DNA of 64,000 nucleotides from Candidatus Stoquefichus sp. (GCA_021768625.1 JAETUM010000003.1:1-64000); one strand, 5' to 3'. Counted from the first letter of the stretch, positions 26,622-36,238 are shown. Made by a program: numbers and translations. Notes: a model not told the origin generated them from the sequence alone.

Positions 26622-26780
26622 AAAAAGACCTAAGAGCTTTTAGATATTATCCCTGGTTTGTACAGGTGGGCATCTTGTGCTCGATTTTAGGATTCCTATT
26701 CATAGATAGGCCTTCAACACCATCGTTCAACAATCAGATTCCCTTATCTATCGTGTAGGAAATACATATTCTCTTAGGTC
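26622..26780 (-). ncRNA. Structured RNA with own promoter and terminator; candidate 6S RNA
   Basis: About 159 nt. The ends pair perfectly over 10 bp (GACCUAAGAG at 26780-26771 with CUCUUAGGUC at 26636-26627) and are followed by five U's. Inside, AUAGAUA(A)GG (26751-26742 region) pairs with CCUAUCUAU, and UAGG/CCUA and CCUG/CAGG small hairpins lie on the 3' side. A long rod with a terminal closing stem and an internal open region, driven by a strong SigA promoter, is the plan of 6S RNA. I cannot confirm the conserved bubble sequence. A cis-acting leader for ynzC is the alternative. Confidence 0.5.
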
Positions 26781-26786
26781 AGCCAC

Positions 26787-26814
26787 ATTATAACATAAAA
26801 AATATATCTGTAAA
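26787..26814 (-). promoter_or_regulatory. Strong SigA-type promoter of the structured RNA
   Basis: TTTACA (26814-26809), 16 bases, TATAAT (26792-26787); the first base of the closing stem, G 26780, is seven bases past the -10. Confidence 0.75.
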
Positions 26815-26815
26815 C

Positions 26816-28096
26816 CTACTTTGAGGTAACTATAAAAGTACTTGTTAATTTTTCCTGAAATAAAGGTTTTAAATCCTCTATATCTTGAGGTGTTAATTTT
26901 GATAATGTATTAATTAAATCAAAAATGATATGTCCTTCAAAATAATAACGACTAAATAAATTTGCTATTCCTTCTGGACTATTAAATACCTCAATTAATA
27001 TCCCAATATTTTTTTTCTTCACTCTTTTAAAATCTAATTCATCAATTTTATAATCTTTCATTTTTTGAATAAGATCTATAATTTTATCTCTTAATTGTTC
27101 TGGTGCAAAAGTATCTCCACCAATTTGTAAAAAAGAATAATCTCTTTCTTGTGTAAAATTAGCACTAAAGGTAGAATTAATCAATCCTTCATTCATCCAT
27201 TCTTCATACAAAGATGAACTCTTTGCAAATAATAAATCTAGTAATAAATTCATACTTAATTCTCTCTTTAATCTTTGTTCTCTATCTTCTAAAATGTCAT
27301 TCACTTTCATAGAAACAATGACCTTAGGCATAATAACATCCATTTTTAAAATTTCATTTTTTTTATCAATATCCGCAGGTTCTTCAACAATAAGTCTTTG
27401 AATAGTAGATTCCTTATGAAATTCTTTCATTGCTTGATTATCACGAATCGCCTTCATTGTCTCTTCTACATCAATATTTCCAACAACAAATAACATCATA
27501 TTACTTGGATGATAAAAAGTATGATAGCATTTTTCTAAAATATCTTTGTTAATTTCAGATACAGTTTCAACTGTTCCAGCAATATCTATTTTAATTGGAT
27601 GCTTTTGATATAAGTTTTGTATACTTCCAAAATAACAACGCCAATCAGGATCATCATCATACATACCAATTTCTTGATTGATAATCCCCTTTTCCTTTTC
27701 AACTGTTCCATCAGTTAAATAAATATCTTGTACAAAATCTAATAATAGTTCAATACATTCTATTTCATGAGAAGTTGTATTAAATAAATATGCAGTTCTT
27801 GATGATGAAGTAAATGCATTTGTATTTGCTCCTAAAGCTGCAAACTTATCACTAGCATCTCCATCTTTCATTTCAAACATCTTATGTTCAAGAAAATGAG
27901 CAATACCATCAGGTACTTTTATCATTTCAGTCTCATTTAATGGAACAAATGTCGTATCAACTGAACCAAATCTTGTAGAAAACAAACCATATGTTTTAGA
28001 GAATCCAGGTTTAGGTAATAAATAAACCTTTAATCCATTATCCATCTCTTCATAAAATAAAGACTCTTGTAAAGTATCACTTTTAATTGTTTCCAT
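26816..28096 (-). CDS. ymfH: M16-family zinc peptidase, active-site subunit (YmfH type)
   Basis: About 426 residues from ATG 28096, chosen because GGAAAGGA lies just before it. The inverted zinc motif HFLEH (in GIAHFLEHKMF) is present, and a downstream Glu in KEKGIINQEIGMY supplies the third ligand. It overlaps the upstream YmfF-type gene by 14 bases. In B. subtilis ymfF-ymfH follow spoIIIE as here; related heterodimers process peptides. Substrate unknown. Confidence 0.88.
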   Translation of the reverse strand: METIKSDTLQESLFYEEMDNGLKVYLLPKPGFSKTYGLFSTRFGSVDTTFVPLNETEMIKVPDGIAHFLEHKMFEMKDGDASDKFAALGANTNAFTSSSRTAYLFNTTSHEIECIELLLDFVQDIYLTDGTVEKEKGIINQEIGMYDDDPDWRCYFGSIQNLYQKHPIKIDIAGTVETVSEINKDILEKCYHTFYHPSNMMLFVVGNIDVEETMKAIRDNQAMKEFHKESTIQRLIVEEPADIDKKNEILKMDVIMPKVIVSMKVNDILEDREQRLKRELSMNLLLDLLFAKSSSLYEEWMNEGLINSTFSANFTQERDYSFLQIGGDTFAPEQLRDKIIDLIQKMKDYKIDELDFKRVKKKNIGILIEVFNSPEGIANLFSRYYFEGHIIFDLINTLSKLTPQDIEDLKPLFQEKLTSTFIVTSK

Positions 28097-29357
28097 TGAA
28101 ATCCTTTCCTGTAAGAAAGAAAATTGTATCAAGTTGAATTTGTTGAGAAACTTGAATAATTTCCTCTTTACTTACATTTAATATCTTTTGAATATATTCA
28201 TCATTTGTTTCTTTCTTATGAGTAATATCTCTATTGTATGATAAAGCAATCATACTTCCAGCATCATCATTTGTTTTCTTTAAGGCATTTTCTAACAACC
28301 CTTTTGTAATTTCTATTTCTGAATCTTCAAGATGCCCACTTTGAATATCTTTAAGCTGTTCATCTATTAATTGTAATGCTTTATCATAATCTTTAAAATC
28401 AATACCTGCATTAACAATCATAATTCCATTAAAAGCATCATAACTAGATGATACATAATAACACAAACTATTCTCTTCTCTTACAACTTTAAATAAACGT
28501 GATTGAGAAAAGCCACCAAAAATTGCATTAAAAACAGTCATAGCATAATGTTGAGGGCTCATAAAATCACATTGAATTTGATATCCAATATTTAATTTTG
28601 ATTGTGTAATATCTTGTTTTTCAATCATTTCCACAATATCTTTTCTATCTGAATGAAAAATATAACTAGACGGATAATCATTTTGATTTTCTGGGAATTG
28701 TAAATACTTTTGAAATATATTGACAATTGATTCATCAACATCTCCTACAACATATAAATGTTTTTCATCTTCTCTAATACATTTGAGTAAATATTGATAT
28801 AAGTCTTTTGCTGTTATTGCTTCAATATCATCTTCATAACCAGTACTAGAAATACCAAGAACATCATCATGTCCCATATACTCAAATAATTTATCTAAAG
28901 AATATGAAAATTTATCATCTTTATTAACTTGTAATCTTTCTTTAAGTTCTTTCTTTTTTTGTTTAACAATTTTCTCATTGAAAGCATCATTTTCAATCAA
29001 GGGATCATAAAATAAATCACTTATCAATTGAATTTGATTCATTAATAAAGAATCTTTTTGAGGTAAATACACTTCATTGATAAAACTTGTATTCACATTA
29101 ATAATCTGTGATTTTCCTTTTGTTCCAATATTTGAAGATAATCTTGCTCCATAATTATCATCTAAATACATAGCTAATGTTTTTGTAGATGGTAACTTTC
29201 TTGTAGCTGCAATCAAAACAAATGTTAGTAGAGTTCTCATTGTAGTTGTTTCTCTTGTTAAAGGACTCTGTAATCTTAATGATATAGTCATTGTTTTAAA
29301 TTTTTTAGTAGGAATAAGATGTAAAGTATATCCCTTCATTTGATATATTGTTTCCAT
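28083..29357 (-). CDS. ymfF: M16-family peptidase-like subunit lacking the zinc motif (YmfF type)
   Basis: 424 residues with the M16 fold (C-terminal part with GGFSQSRLFKVVREENSLCYYVSSSYD is the R/Y-containing M16 signature). No HxxEH is present at the N-terminus, so it is expected to be the non-catalytic half of a heterodimer with the product of 26816-28096. This arrangement is normal for the YmfF/YmfH pair and not a sign of decay. Confidence 0.87.
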   Translation of the reverse strand: METIYQMKGYTLHLIPTKKFKTMTISLRLQSPLTRETTTMRTLLTFVLIAATRKLPSTKTLAMYLDDNYGARLSSNIGTKGKSQIINVNTSFINEVYLPQKDSLLMNQIQLISDLFYDPLIENDAFNEKIVKQKKKELKERLQVNKDDKFSYSLDKLFEYMGHDDVLGISSTGYEDDIEAITAKDLYQYLLKCIREDEKHLYVVGDVDESIVNIFQKYLQFPENQNDYPSSYIFHSDRKDIVEMIEKQDITQSKLNIGYQIQCDFMSPQHYAMTVFNAIFGGFSQSRLFKVVREENSLCYYVSSSYDAFNGIMIVNAGIDFKDYDKALQLIDEQLKDIQSGHLEDSEIEITKGLLENALKKTNDDAGSMIALSYNRDITHKKETNDEYIQKILNVSKEEIIQVSQQIQLDTIFFLTGKDFNGNN

Positions 29358-29410
29358 ATATCCTCCTTTTCACTTTTATATTCATATTATACTCATTTTT
29401 CTACAAAATA

Positions 29411-29436
29411 AAATAAAAGAGACGAAAACATCTCTT
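29411..29436 (-). terminator. Terminator of ftsK/spoIIIE
   Basis: Stem AAGAGA / TCTCTT (29417-29422, 29431-29436), loop of eight, with a T-rich 3' side on the - strand. Confidence 0.5.
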
Positions 29437-31747
29437 ATAAATCTTCTTCATTATATTGACGTATAAAAACTTCACGTGGTTTACTACCTAATTGAGGACC
29501 AATCACACCTTCTTCTTCTAAACGATCAATAATTCTTGCTGCTTTATTGTATCCAATCCTAAACTTTCTTTGTAAAAGTGAAGTACTTGCCTTTTGAGCT
29601 TGAATAACAAATTCACGACACATTTCATATTCTTCATCTTCACCATCGTAATCATCACTAGAAGATGTAGACATACTTGTCGCTTTTGCATTTATATATT
29701 TATCATCATAAACTGCTTCTTGTTGAGTAGAAACATAATGAACAATAGATGCGACTTCCTCATCAGAAACAAATGCACCTTGAACACGTATAGGAGATGA
29801 AGAACCCATTGGAGAAAAGAGCATATCTCCTTTACCAAGCAATTTTTCTGCTCCAGATGTATCTAAAATAGTACGTGAATCAATACTAGAAGAAACAGCA
29901 AAAGCAATACGTGATGGTATATTAGCTTTAATAACACCCGTAATAATATCTGTCGATGGTCTTTGTGTTGCAACAATCAAATGTATACCTGCAGCTCTTG
30001 CCATTTGTGAAATACGCATAATACAATCTTCGACATCTTTACTAGCAACCATCATTAAATCGGCAACTTCATCTAGTATAACTACATGATAGGAAAGAAT
30101 CTCTTTTTGTTCAGATTCATCTTTACCAGCATTATACTCTCTAGCAAACTCATTATACCCTTTTATATTTCTTGCATTCACACTTGCAAACACATCATAT
30201 CTTCTCTCCATTTCAGCAACAACTTCACGTAAAACAGCTGCAGCTTTTTTTGGATCAGTAACAACAGGTGCTAATAAATGCGGAACACCATTATAAACAG
30301 ATAATTCAACTTTTTTTGGGTCAACCAAAATAAGTTTAACTTCCTCTGGTTTTGCACGCATAAGAATAGAAGTAATAATTGTATTGACACAAACAGATTT
30401 ACCTGAACCTGTTGCTCCAGCTATTAATAAATGAGGCATCTTATCTAACTCAGTATAAACAGGTTTTCCAGAAACATCTTTTCCTAAAGCGACAACCAAT
30501 TTATTACTTTCTAATTTTTGTTCTTCAGATAATGTTTTAAAAACATCCTTAAAAGCAACCATAGAAGCTGACTGATTAGGAACCTCTATTCCAACATATG
30601 GTTTACCAGGTATAGGTGCTTCAATACGAATATCAGCAGTTGCTAAAGCTAATTTAATATCATCTTGTAATTGTAATATCTTATTAACTCTTGTTCCTAT
30701 ATCTAATTTTAATTCGTATTTTGTAATTGTTGGACCAATAAACGCATTCTCTATTGTTGCATTAACACCAAATTGTTTTAAAACGTTTGTTAATCGCATA
30801 GCATTTTGATTTGCTGTCGTTCTTTCTTTATTCGCATTATTTGTTGATTTTGTTGATAGTAAAGATAACGGTGGTAATTGGTAATGAGACGTTGTTGATT
30901 TTTTAGATAAATGAGGTTCAACAATTTCTTTTTGTTTTGTTTCCACTTTCTTTTTCTCAACTCTTGGCTTAATAACTTTTTCTTCTGGAATAGGTTCCAT
31001 TTCTTTTATATCTAATTTTAATTCTTCTTCATCAAATTCAAAAGCCTTTGTAATTTCTGGAGTTATTGGTTCTTCTTTAGGATCATCAAATGCTTCATCA
31101 GGGAATATAGCAATTGTCTCTCCTTTAGAGAAGAAATCAAAGAAATGTGATTTTTTCTTTAAAATAATTGTTTGTGCTTGAGGTTCCACTTCTTCCTCTT
31201 TTTCTTTTTTTACTTTCTTTTTCTTCTTCTCTTTAGCTTGATAGGAAACATAAAGTTTACTAAACAATAAAGTAAGACCTATCAATAAAATAACTATAGA
31301 AAATATCAATGTACCTAAATTATCAAAAAGAGAACTTAAACAACTATAAAAGAAAGTTCCAATAAAACCACCTTTATTAAACTTTTTACTTTGTAAATAT
31401 GTATTAATAACCCCAAAGCCTTTGATCTTAGCATCAGAAGGAATCGTTGCTAAAATAAGTGAAGCAGCATATATCAAATATAATCCAATAGCTTCTGGAC
31501 CATAAAAACGTGGTAATTTAGCATGATAAATAATATATATACATATAATAGCTATTGTTGCATAAACAATACCATATAGATTTCCAACTAAAAAACTAAC
31601 ACTAAGATGAATATATTGGCCAATAATTCCCAAACGTAAAGTTCCAATGACATCAATAAACAAAATCAATAACATAATAATTCTTAATCGTAATGTTTCA
31701 CTAATAATTTCTTCTTTAGATTTTTGTGTACGTTTTGTTTTAGCCAT
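29435..31747 (-). CDS. spoIIIE: FtsK/SpoIIIE-type DNA translocase
   Basis: 770 residues. Four N-terminal membrane helices (to about residue 170), a charged linker, then the RecA-like motor: Walker A AGATGSGKSVCVNT, Walker B VVILDEVADLMM, and ATQRPSTD. The C-terminal gamma winged-helix (ASTSLLQRKFRIGYNKAARIIDRLEEEGVIG) reads chromosome polarity signals. It pumps DNA at the septum, into the forespore during sporulation. Order dpaA-dpaB-dapA-rnjB-like-spoIIIE-ymfF-ymfH matches B. subtilis, so spoIIIE is the chosen name, though it may also act as FtsK. Confidence 0.93.
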   Translation of the reverse strand: MAKTKRTQKSKEEIISETLRLRIIMLLILFIDVIGTLRLGIIGQYIHLSVSFLVGNLYGIVYATIAIICIYIIYHAKLPRFYGPEAIGLYLIYAASLILATIPSDAKIKGFGVINTYLQSKKFNKGGFIGTFFYSCLSSLFDNLGTLIFSIVILLIGLTLLFSKLYVSYQAKEKKKKKVKKEKEEEVEPQAQTIILKKKSHFFDFFSKGETIAIFPDEAFDDPKEEPITPEITKAFEFDEEELKLDIKEMEPIPEEKVIKPRVEKKKVETKQKEIVEPHLSKKSTTSHYQLPPLSLLSTKSTNNANKERTTANQNAMRLTNVLKQFGVNATIENAFIGPTITKYELKLDIGTRVNKILQLQDDIKLALATADIRIEAPIPGKPYVGIEVPNQSASMVAFKDVFKTLSEEQKLESNKLVVALGKDVSGKPVYTELDKMPHLLIAGATGSGKSVCVNTIITSILMRAKPEEVKLILVDPKKVELSVYNGVPHLLAPVVTDPKKAAAVLREVVAEMERRYDVFASVNARNIKGYNEFAREYNAGKDESEQKEILSYHVVILDEVADLMMVASKDVEDCIMRISQMARAAGIHLIVATQRPSTDIITGVIKANIPSRIAFAVSSSIDSRTILDTSGAEKLLGKGDMLFSPMGSSSPIRVQGAFVSDEEVASIVHYVSTQQEAVYDDKYINAKATSMSTSSSDDYDGEDEEYEMCREFVIQAQKASTSLLQRKFRIGYNKAARIIDRLEEEGVIGPQLGSKPREVFIRQYNEEDL

Positions 31748-31800
31748 ATTTTCACCTCTTTCTATTTTTACTATTATAACAAATTTATACTCTATTGAAA

Positions 31801-31824
31801 AGAAAAAGCAAGATTTTCTCTTGC
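31801..31824 (-). terminator. Terminator of the RNase J-like gene
   Basis: Perfect stem GCAAGA / TCTTGC (31808-31813, 31819-31824) with loop TTTTC, then a U-rich run on the - strand, directly after the stop codon. Confidence 0.65.
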
Positions 31825-33519
31825 CTATATTTCTATAACAACACTGATGAAAACAGGTCTTTTTCCTGTTTCTTTGATAATATATTTCATTGATTGTTCC
31901 TTCATCATTGTACGTATATCAGCTGTTTCTAAAGAAACATCATTTTTCCAATTTTCAACAACATTTTCACAAATATCAATGATATGCTTAATCAAATATT
32001 CAGAGTCTTTTAAATAAACAAATCCTCTTGTTTGACAATCAGTTTGAGCGATAATTTCCTTTGTTGCTCTTGAAACAGTTAAACCAACAATAACAACTCC
32101 ATCATTTGCTAATTGAATACGATCATCAATAACTTTTTCGCCAACATCTCCTATACCAATACCATCAATCATAATATCTTCTATTTCATATGTATCACGT
32201 GTATTTGCCAACACTCCATTTTCAAACGAAATAGATTCTCCATTATCTACAATAATAATTTTATCTTTTTCTATTCCCATATCCATAGCAATATTCATAT
32301 TTGCTATAAAATGTTGATATTCTCCCTTAATCGGTATGTAATATTGAGGTTTAAAAATTTGAATGATGACTTTAATATCTTCTTCTGATGCATGCATAGA
32401 AAATAGATCTTTATTCTTTAACAAATGAATATGTGCATCTGTCTTATATAGCCCATTATGTGCTTTATTAGCAATTTTCTCGGTTCCAGGTAATACAGGT
32501 GATGCAACTATAAAAGTATCACCCTTTCTTAATTTTAATAAGTCATCTCCACCATCAATAATGTCACATATATCATGATAAATTCGTCTTGGACTACCAC
32601 TTAATAAAATGACATAATTACTATCATATTGAGGATACCCAATCTTCTCTTTTTTACCTAATAAATATGATGGTACATCAATAATTGGCTTTTTAGATTT
32701 TTTACCAAGACGTAATATACTATTTGTATTATCATATTTATCTCTTCCATAAAAAACAATTTGTCTTTTATATTTTTTTGTAAGTTCAATGATTTCCTTT
32801 GTTCTAAAAACATTTTGAGCATAACTTGAAATAATAATACGTTCATTACTATCTTCAAAAATACGATCTATTTTATTTGTTAATTTATGATTTGGAGATG
32901 TATATCCCTCATGCTTTGAACCAGATGATTCTACTAATAAAGCCAAAACACCTTTTTTACCAATCTCCATCATCTTTTGAATGTCACATCTAAATCCTTC
33001 AGGTGCTCCAAAATCAATAATAAATTCTCCACCATAAACTATATAACCATTTTGTGTCCATAAAGCAACACCAACACTTCCAGGAATAGAATGTGTTACT
33101 GGAAAAAATTCAACAGGAATACCAACTATATCCAAAGAAGCATTTCTCTTAACACGTTTTAACTCCAAATTCAAATGAACACGATTATGTCTTTCATAAC
33201 GTTCTATCATTTGTTCTATTAAATCAGCTGTTAAATTAGGAGCATAAACTGGCACATTAACAGTTTGCAATAAATAAGGTAAAGCTGCCATAGCATCATC
33301 ATGAGCATGAGTAATAATAATTGCCACAACTTTTTCAAGTCTTTCTTCTAAATATGTAAAACTAGGGATGATGACATCAACTCCTAGTTTATCTGAATCA
33401 GGAAAACGAAAACCTGAATCTATTATAAATATCTTTTCATTAATTTCAATACAATACATACTCTTACCCATTTCAGCTTGACCACCAATAGGTATAAATT
33501 TAACAATATCGTTTTTCAT
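31825..33519 (-). CDS. rnjB: RNase J-like protein with a degenerate active site (RnjB/J2 position)
   Basis: 564 residues: metallo-beta-lactamase, beta-CASP and C-terminal domains, as in RNase J. The canonical HxHxDH reads HAHDDA (H71, H73, D75, Ala76 in place of His). The third-motif Asp is changed (YGGEFIID for TGDFxxD), and the C-terminal VHGEY reads IKGEY. SIPGS replaces SIPDS. With at least two metal ligands replaced it is probably inactive or weak. Position after dapA and before spoIIIE is that of B. subtilis rnjB (RNase J2, the low-activity partner of J1), so a structural role in a J1/J2 complex is likely. Confidence 0.88.
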   Translation of the reverse strand: MKNDIVKFIPIGGQAEMGKSMYCIEINEKIFIIDSGFRFPDSDKLGVDVIIPSFTYLEERLEKVVAIIITHAHDDAMAALPYLLQTVNVPVYAPNLTADLIEQMIERYERHNRVHLNLELKRVKRNASLDIVGIPVEFFPVTHSIPGSVGVALWTQNGYIVYGGEFIIDFGAPEGFRCDIQKMMEIGKKGVLALLVESSGSKHEGYTSPNHKLTNKIDRIFEDSNERIIISSYAQNVFRTKEIIELTKKYKRQIVFYGRDKYDNTNSILRLGKKSKKPIIDVPSYLLGKKEKIGYPQYDSNYVILLSGSPRRIYHDICDIIDGGDDLLKLRKGDTFIVASPVLPGTEKIANKAHNGLYKTDAHIHLLKNKDLFSMHASEEDIKVIIQIFKPQYYIPIKGEYQHFIANMNIAMDMGIEKDKIIIVDNGESISFENGVLANTRDTYEIEDIMIDGIGIGDVGEKVIDDRIQLANDGVVIVGLTVSRATKEIIAQTDCQTRGFVYLKDSEYLIKHIIDICENVVENWKNDVSLETADIRTMMKEQSMKYIIKETGKRPVFISVVIEI

Positions 33520-33646
33520 TATAAACTCCTTTCTTCATATTTTTCTTGTTATTTTTCTATATATTCATTATACAGATGTTTATCTTTTGTGTATAGCTTT
33601 TTTAAAAAGTATGACTATCATATCATAGATTGAAAACTTCTTCAAA

Positions 33647-34492
33647 TTATTTTCTATATTTTTCTACTAATGGAGCTAACTTTACTTGTGATTCTTCACT
33701 AATCGTTGTTAATGGAAGACGTAATATATTTTGAATATACCCGAGTTCACTTAAGATATACTTAATTGGAGCTGGGGATGGTTCGATAAATACATATTCA
33801 CTAATCAACTTTAAATAACGATCATCAAAAATATTTTCATTTTTACATATTTCTTCAATTAATCCATAATCTAAATGACTTGTTACTGAAATAATTCCAT
33901 CAGCTCTTTGCTTTAATCCTTCTAATAATAAATGATCATCACCTATATAAACCTTAAATTGTGGTAACTTATCTTTTATTTTTTGAATATCATTGAGTTC
34001 TCCACATTGTTTCATTCCAATAATATTTTTATGTTTATTTGCTAATCGAATAACCGTAGAAACATCAATACCTACTCCACAACGACTAGGAATATTATAT
34101 ATCATAATCTTCTTTGATGTAGAAGAAGCTATCAAATCATAATGTTTAAAAATCCCTTCTTGACTTGGCTTAATATAATAAGGAACAATGACAAGATACG
34201 CATAAATTCTTGGATCATCTTTATACATATGAATATGCCTAATGACTTGTGAAGTGCTATTAGAGCAAATTCCCACAATGATACGTATTTGGGGATATTT
34301 ATCTAATATATTTTCAACCAAAATACGTCTTTCATCTAATTTTAATGTGGATGTCTCTCCTGTTGTTCCACATAACAGAAATGATTTATTTCCTTCTTCA
34401 ATCAATTTATCCATAATTCGATATAATCCTTGATAATCAATGCTTTGATCTTCATTAAATGGTGTTATTAATGCAGTAAAGATTTCTTTCAT
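33647..34492 (-). CDS. dapA: 4-hydroxy-tetrahydrodipicolinate synthase
   Basis: 281 residues, aldolase-type TIM barrel. Motifs: GTTGETSTL, the Tyr in YNIPSR, and the Schiff-base Lys in IIGMKQCG. It makes the precursor used for lysine, cell wall and dipicolinate. It follows dpaB by four bases, so its product would be oxidised by DpaA/DpaB to the spore solute dipicolinic acid. SHLDYGLI near residue 205 is less typical than the usual SVxxN, so some divergence is present. Confidence 0.9.
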   Translation of the reverse strand: MKEIFTALITPFNEDQSIDYQGLYRIMDKLIEEGNKSFLLCGTTGETSTLKLDERRILVENILDKYPQIRIIVGICSNSTSQVIRHIHMYKDDPRIYAYLVIVPYYIKPSQEGIFKHYDLIASSTSKKIMIYNIPSRCGVGIDVSTVIRLANKHKNIIGMKQCGELNDIQKIKDKLPQFKVYIGDDHLLLEGLKQRADGIISVTSHLDYGLIEEICKNENIFDDRYLKLISEYVFIEPSPAPIKYILSELGYIQNILRLPLTTISEESQVKLAPLVEKYRK

Positions 34493-34496
34493 TTAT

Positions 34497-35075
34497 CTAA
34501 ACCTCCCTGTATCCTAATAAAAATGGTTGACATTGTTGGTGTTTTAAAGCGCATTGAAGTGTATCACTTACTTTATTTTTACATGCCACAACACTATTTG
34601 GCTTCTTTTTATAATCATCCTGATACATTGGAACAACATAAAAATTTTTCATATTCATTAATGTTAATAGATTCTTTCCACTATTTGATAATATATCATT
34701 AGAATAAACACCTAAAACAATAGGACATTGATTTCTTAATGATGATTTAACCAACATTGTAACAGCATTATCATTTATTCCATAAACAAGTTTTGCTAAA
34801 GTATTAGCATCACAAGGATACACCAAAACAATATCAAGTTTCTTTTTTGGACCATAAACTTCAGCTTCTTGAATAGTTGTATGAATATCTTTATGAATAA
34901 TTTCTTTAATTTTTTCTTTTAAATGGCTTTCTGTATAAAACCTTGTATCCATTTCATTCACATGTTCACTTATAAACACTTCCACATCAAAGTCTTGAGA
35001 TACTTTTTTCAAAACTTCTAACATATCATCCATACTACAAAATGATCCTGTAATACAAAATCCCATTTTATTCAT
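34497..35075 (-). CDS. dpaB: Dipicolinate synthase subunit B
   Basis: About 192 residues of the flavoprotein (UbiX/EpiD-like) fold; MGFCITGSFCSMDDM is the flavin-binding start and VYPCDANTLAKL a conserved loop. With DpaA it forms dipicolinate synthase in the mother cell. ATG 35075 follows AAGGATGATTGAAC; upstream starts fall inside that site. It overlaps dpaA by eight bases. Confidence 0.92.
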   Translation of the reverse strand: MNKMGFCITGSFCSMDDMLEVLKKVSQDFDVEVFISEHVNEMDTRFYTESHLKEKIKEIIHKDIHTTIQEAEVYGPKKKLDIVLVYPCDANTLAKLVYGINDNAVTMLVKSSLRNQCPIVLGVYSNDILSNSGKNLLTLMNMKNFYVVPMYQDDYKKKPNSVVACKNKVSDTLQCALKHQQCQPFLLGYREV

Positions 35076-35865
35076 GTTCAATCATCCTTTCTATTTCATC
35101 AGCAATCATTTTTCCTGCATAACCATAAGCATATTTATTGGGAATAGATGGCAAAATCTGACTGTTCAACCCAATTGACAAAGCATAATGATGATCTATC
35201 CCATATGGATAAGATGCTATATCTACAATCATAATATCTTTTTTTGCTAAATCTAATTTGTCTTTTTCTATAACAATATTTGGTATTGTATTAATAAGAA
35301 TATCTGTTTCATCAAGATTGACATCTTTTAAATCACAATAAGAACAACCTATTTCTTCAATATCTTTCTTTAACAATTTATTTCTAACTGCAACTGTTAT
35401 TTTTGCATTCATTGATTGCAAATAATGAATAATTAGTTTTGCACAATTTCCAAATCCTAAAACAATTATATGACTATGATAAATTGGATATCTTCTATGA
35501 ATAATCAAATAAGATATCAATCCTTCTGCAGTTAAAATACTATTCTTGTAAACAAACTCTTCTTCATCAAGCAAAGCTTTATAATGAAAATGATATTCAT
35601 TGGATAATTCTTGAAGATAATCATTATGGATAAGAGTCAATACAAAACAGTCTTTTTTTAAATGCTTAAAAATATTTTCCTCAATCACTCTTGTTTCATT
35701 ATTCATCATTAACCTATTTTTCCTATCAATCCCCTTCGCTCCCATATAAATAACATCAGCATATTTCATATCTTTTAATTGATCACTAACATAAAGACCA
35801 CGATGGAGACACTCCTCCATTAATTCTAAAGAACGCATATCGTCATGATTTACAAATATTAGCAT
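35068..35865 (-). CDS. dpaA: Dipicolinate synthase subunit A
   Basis: About 265 residues. C-terminal Rossmann domain with IIVLGFGNCAKLIIHYL (NAD(P)-binding) and the IADEIERMI tail; N-terminal catalytic domain. It dehydrogenates the DapA product to dipicolinic acid. ATG 35865 is preceded by GAGGTGG; a TTG at 35877 lies upstream of that site. A SigK-type promoter is seen just upstream. First gene of dpaA-dpaB-dapA. Confidence 0.92.
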   Translation of the reverse strand: MLIFVNHDDMRSLELMEECLHRGLYVSDQLKDMKYADVIYMGAKGIDRKNRLMMNNETRVIEENIFKHLKKDCFVLTLIHNDYLQELSNEYHFHYKALLDEEEFVYKNSILTAEGLISYLIIHRRYPIYHSHIIVLGFGNCAKLIIHYLQSMNAKITVAVRNKLLKKDIEEIGCSYCDLKDVNLDETDILINTIPNIVIEKDKLDLAKKDIMIVDIASYPYGIDHHYALSIGLNSQILPSIPNKYAYGYAGKMIADEIERMIEHE

Positions 35866-35880
35866 ATTCCACCTCAATAC

Positions 35881-35908
35881 TAATCTATGTTAAAACATAA
35901 ACAAATGT
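35881..35908 (-). promoter_or_regulatory. SigK-type promoter of dpaA-dpaB-dapA
   Basis: CATAGATTA (35889-35881) fits the SigK -10 consensus CATANNNTA, and AC lies 17 bases upstream at 35908-35907. The leader would be only about ten bases, as the ribosome site starts at 35875. In B. subtilis this operon is SigK-controlled. Confidence 0.5.
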
Positions 35909-35910
35909 GA

Positions 35911-35937
35911 AAAAGAAAGATTAAGATAATCTTTCTT
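35911..35937 (-). terminator. Terminator of the 105-residue hypothetical gene
   Basis: Perfect 11-bp stem AAGAAAGATTA / TAATCTTTCTT (35913-35923, 35927-35937), short T run on the - strand; separates this gene from the dpaA promoter. Confidence 0.6.
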
Positions 35938-36238
35938 CCTGTTGATTGATGATATCATCAACCATAACTATTAAGTTCATTAATGGTTTTGTTGTAGCGC
36001 GAATTGTTTCTTCAATCATCAATTTATCATTAGAAAAGTAACAATCTAATGTAACTTCATAGATGACTCTTAATAAAAAACGATATGATTCTCTATCTTT
36101 TCCAACATATGTATCTAAAAATATCTTTATTTCTTTCTCAGATAATTTTTCATATTCAAAATTAACATGAATATCATTATCTTTGACAGACATATTGGAT
36201 AGAGTCACGCTCATTGCATCTAATCTTATATGACTCAT
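35921..36238 (-). CDS. Hypothetical protein upstream of dpaA
   Basis: 105 residues, with alternating hydrophobic strands in the first 45 residues (MSVTLSNMSVKDNDIHVNFEYE) and a long amphipathic helix at the end (PLMNLIVMVDDIINQQEERL). No signal peptide. The pattern (strands, then a long helix) recalls SecB-like folds, but that is a weak impression; the family is not recognised. Strong AGGAGG ribosome site. It ends in its own terminator, so it is not part of the dpaA operon. Confidence 0.7.
   Translation of the reverse strand: MSHIRLDAMSVTLSNMSVKDNDIHVNFEYEKLSEKEIKIFLDTYVGKDRESYRFLLRVIYEVTLDCYFSNDKLMIEETIRATTKPLMNLIVMVDDIINQQEERLS

Noticed and set aside
26622-26780. T-box, SRP RNA, tmRNA or purine riboswitch
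   Set aside because: None of their conserved sequences is present (no T-box GGTGG, no SRP GGAA core); the length fits a 6S-like RNA better.
28083-29357. YmfF-type protein as a decayed peptidase
   Set aside because: Lack of HxxEH is normal for the non-catalytic partner in this pair.
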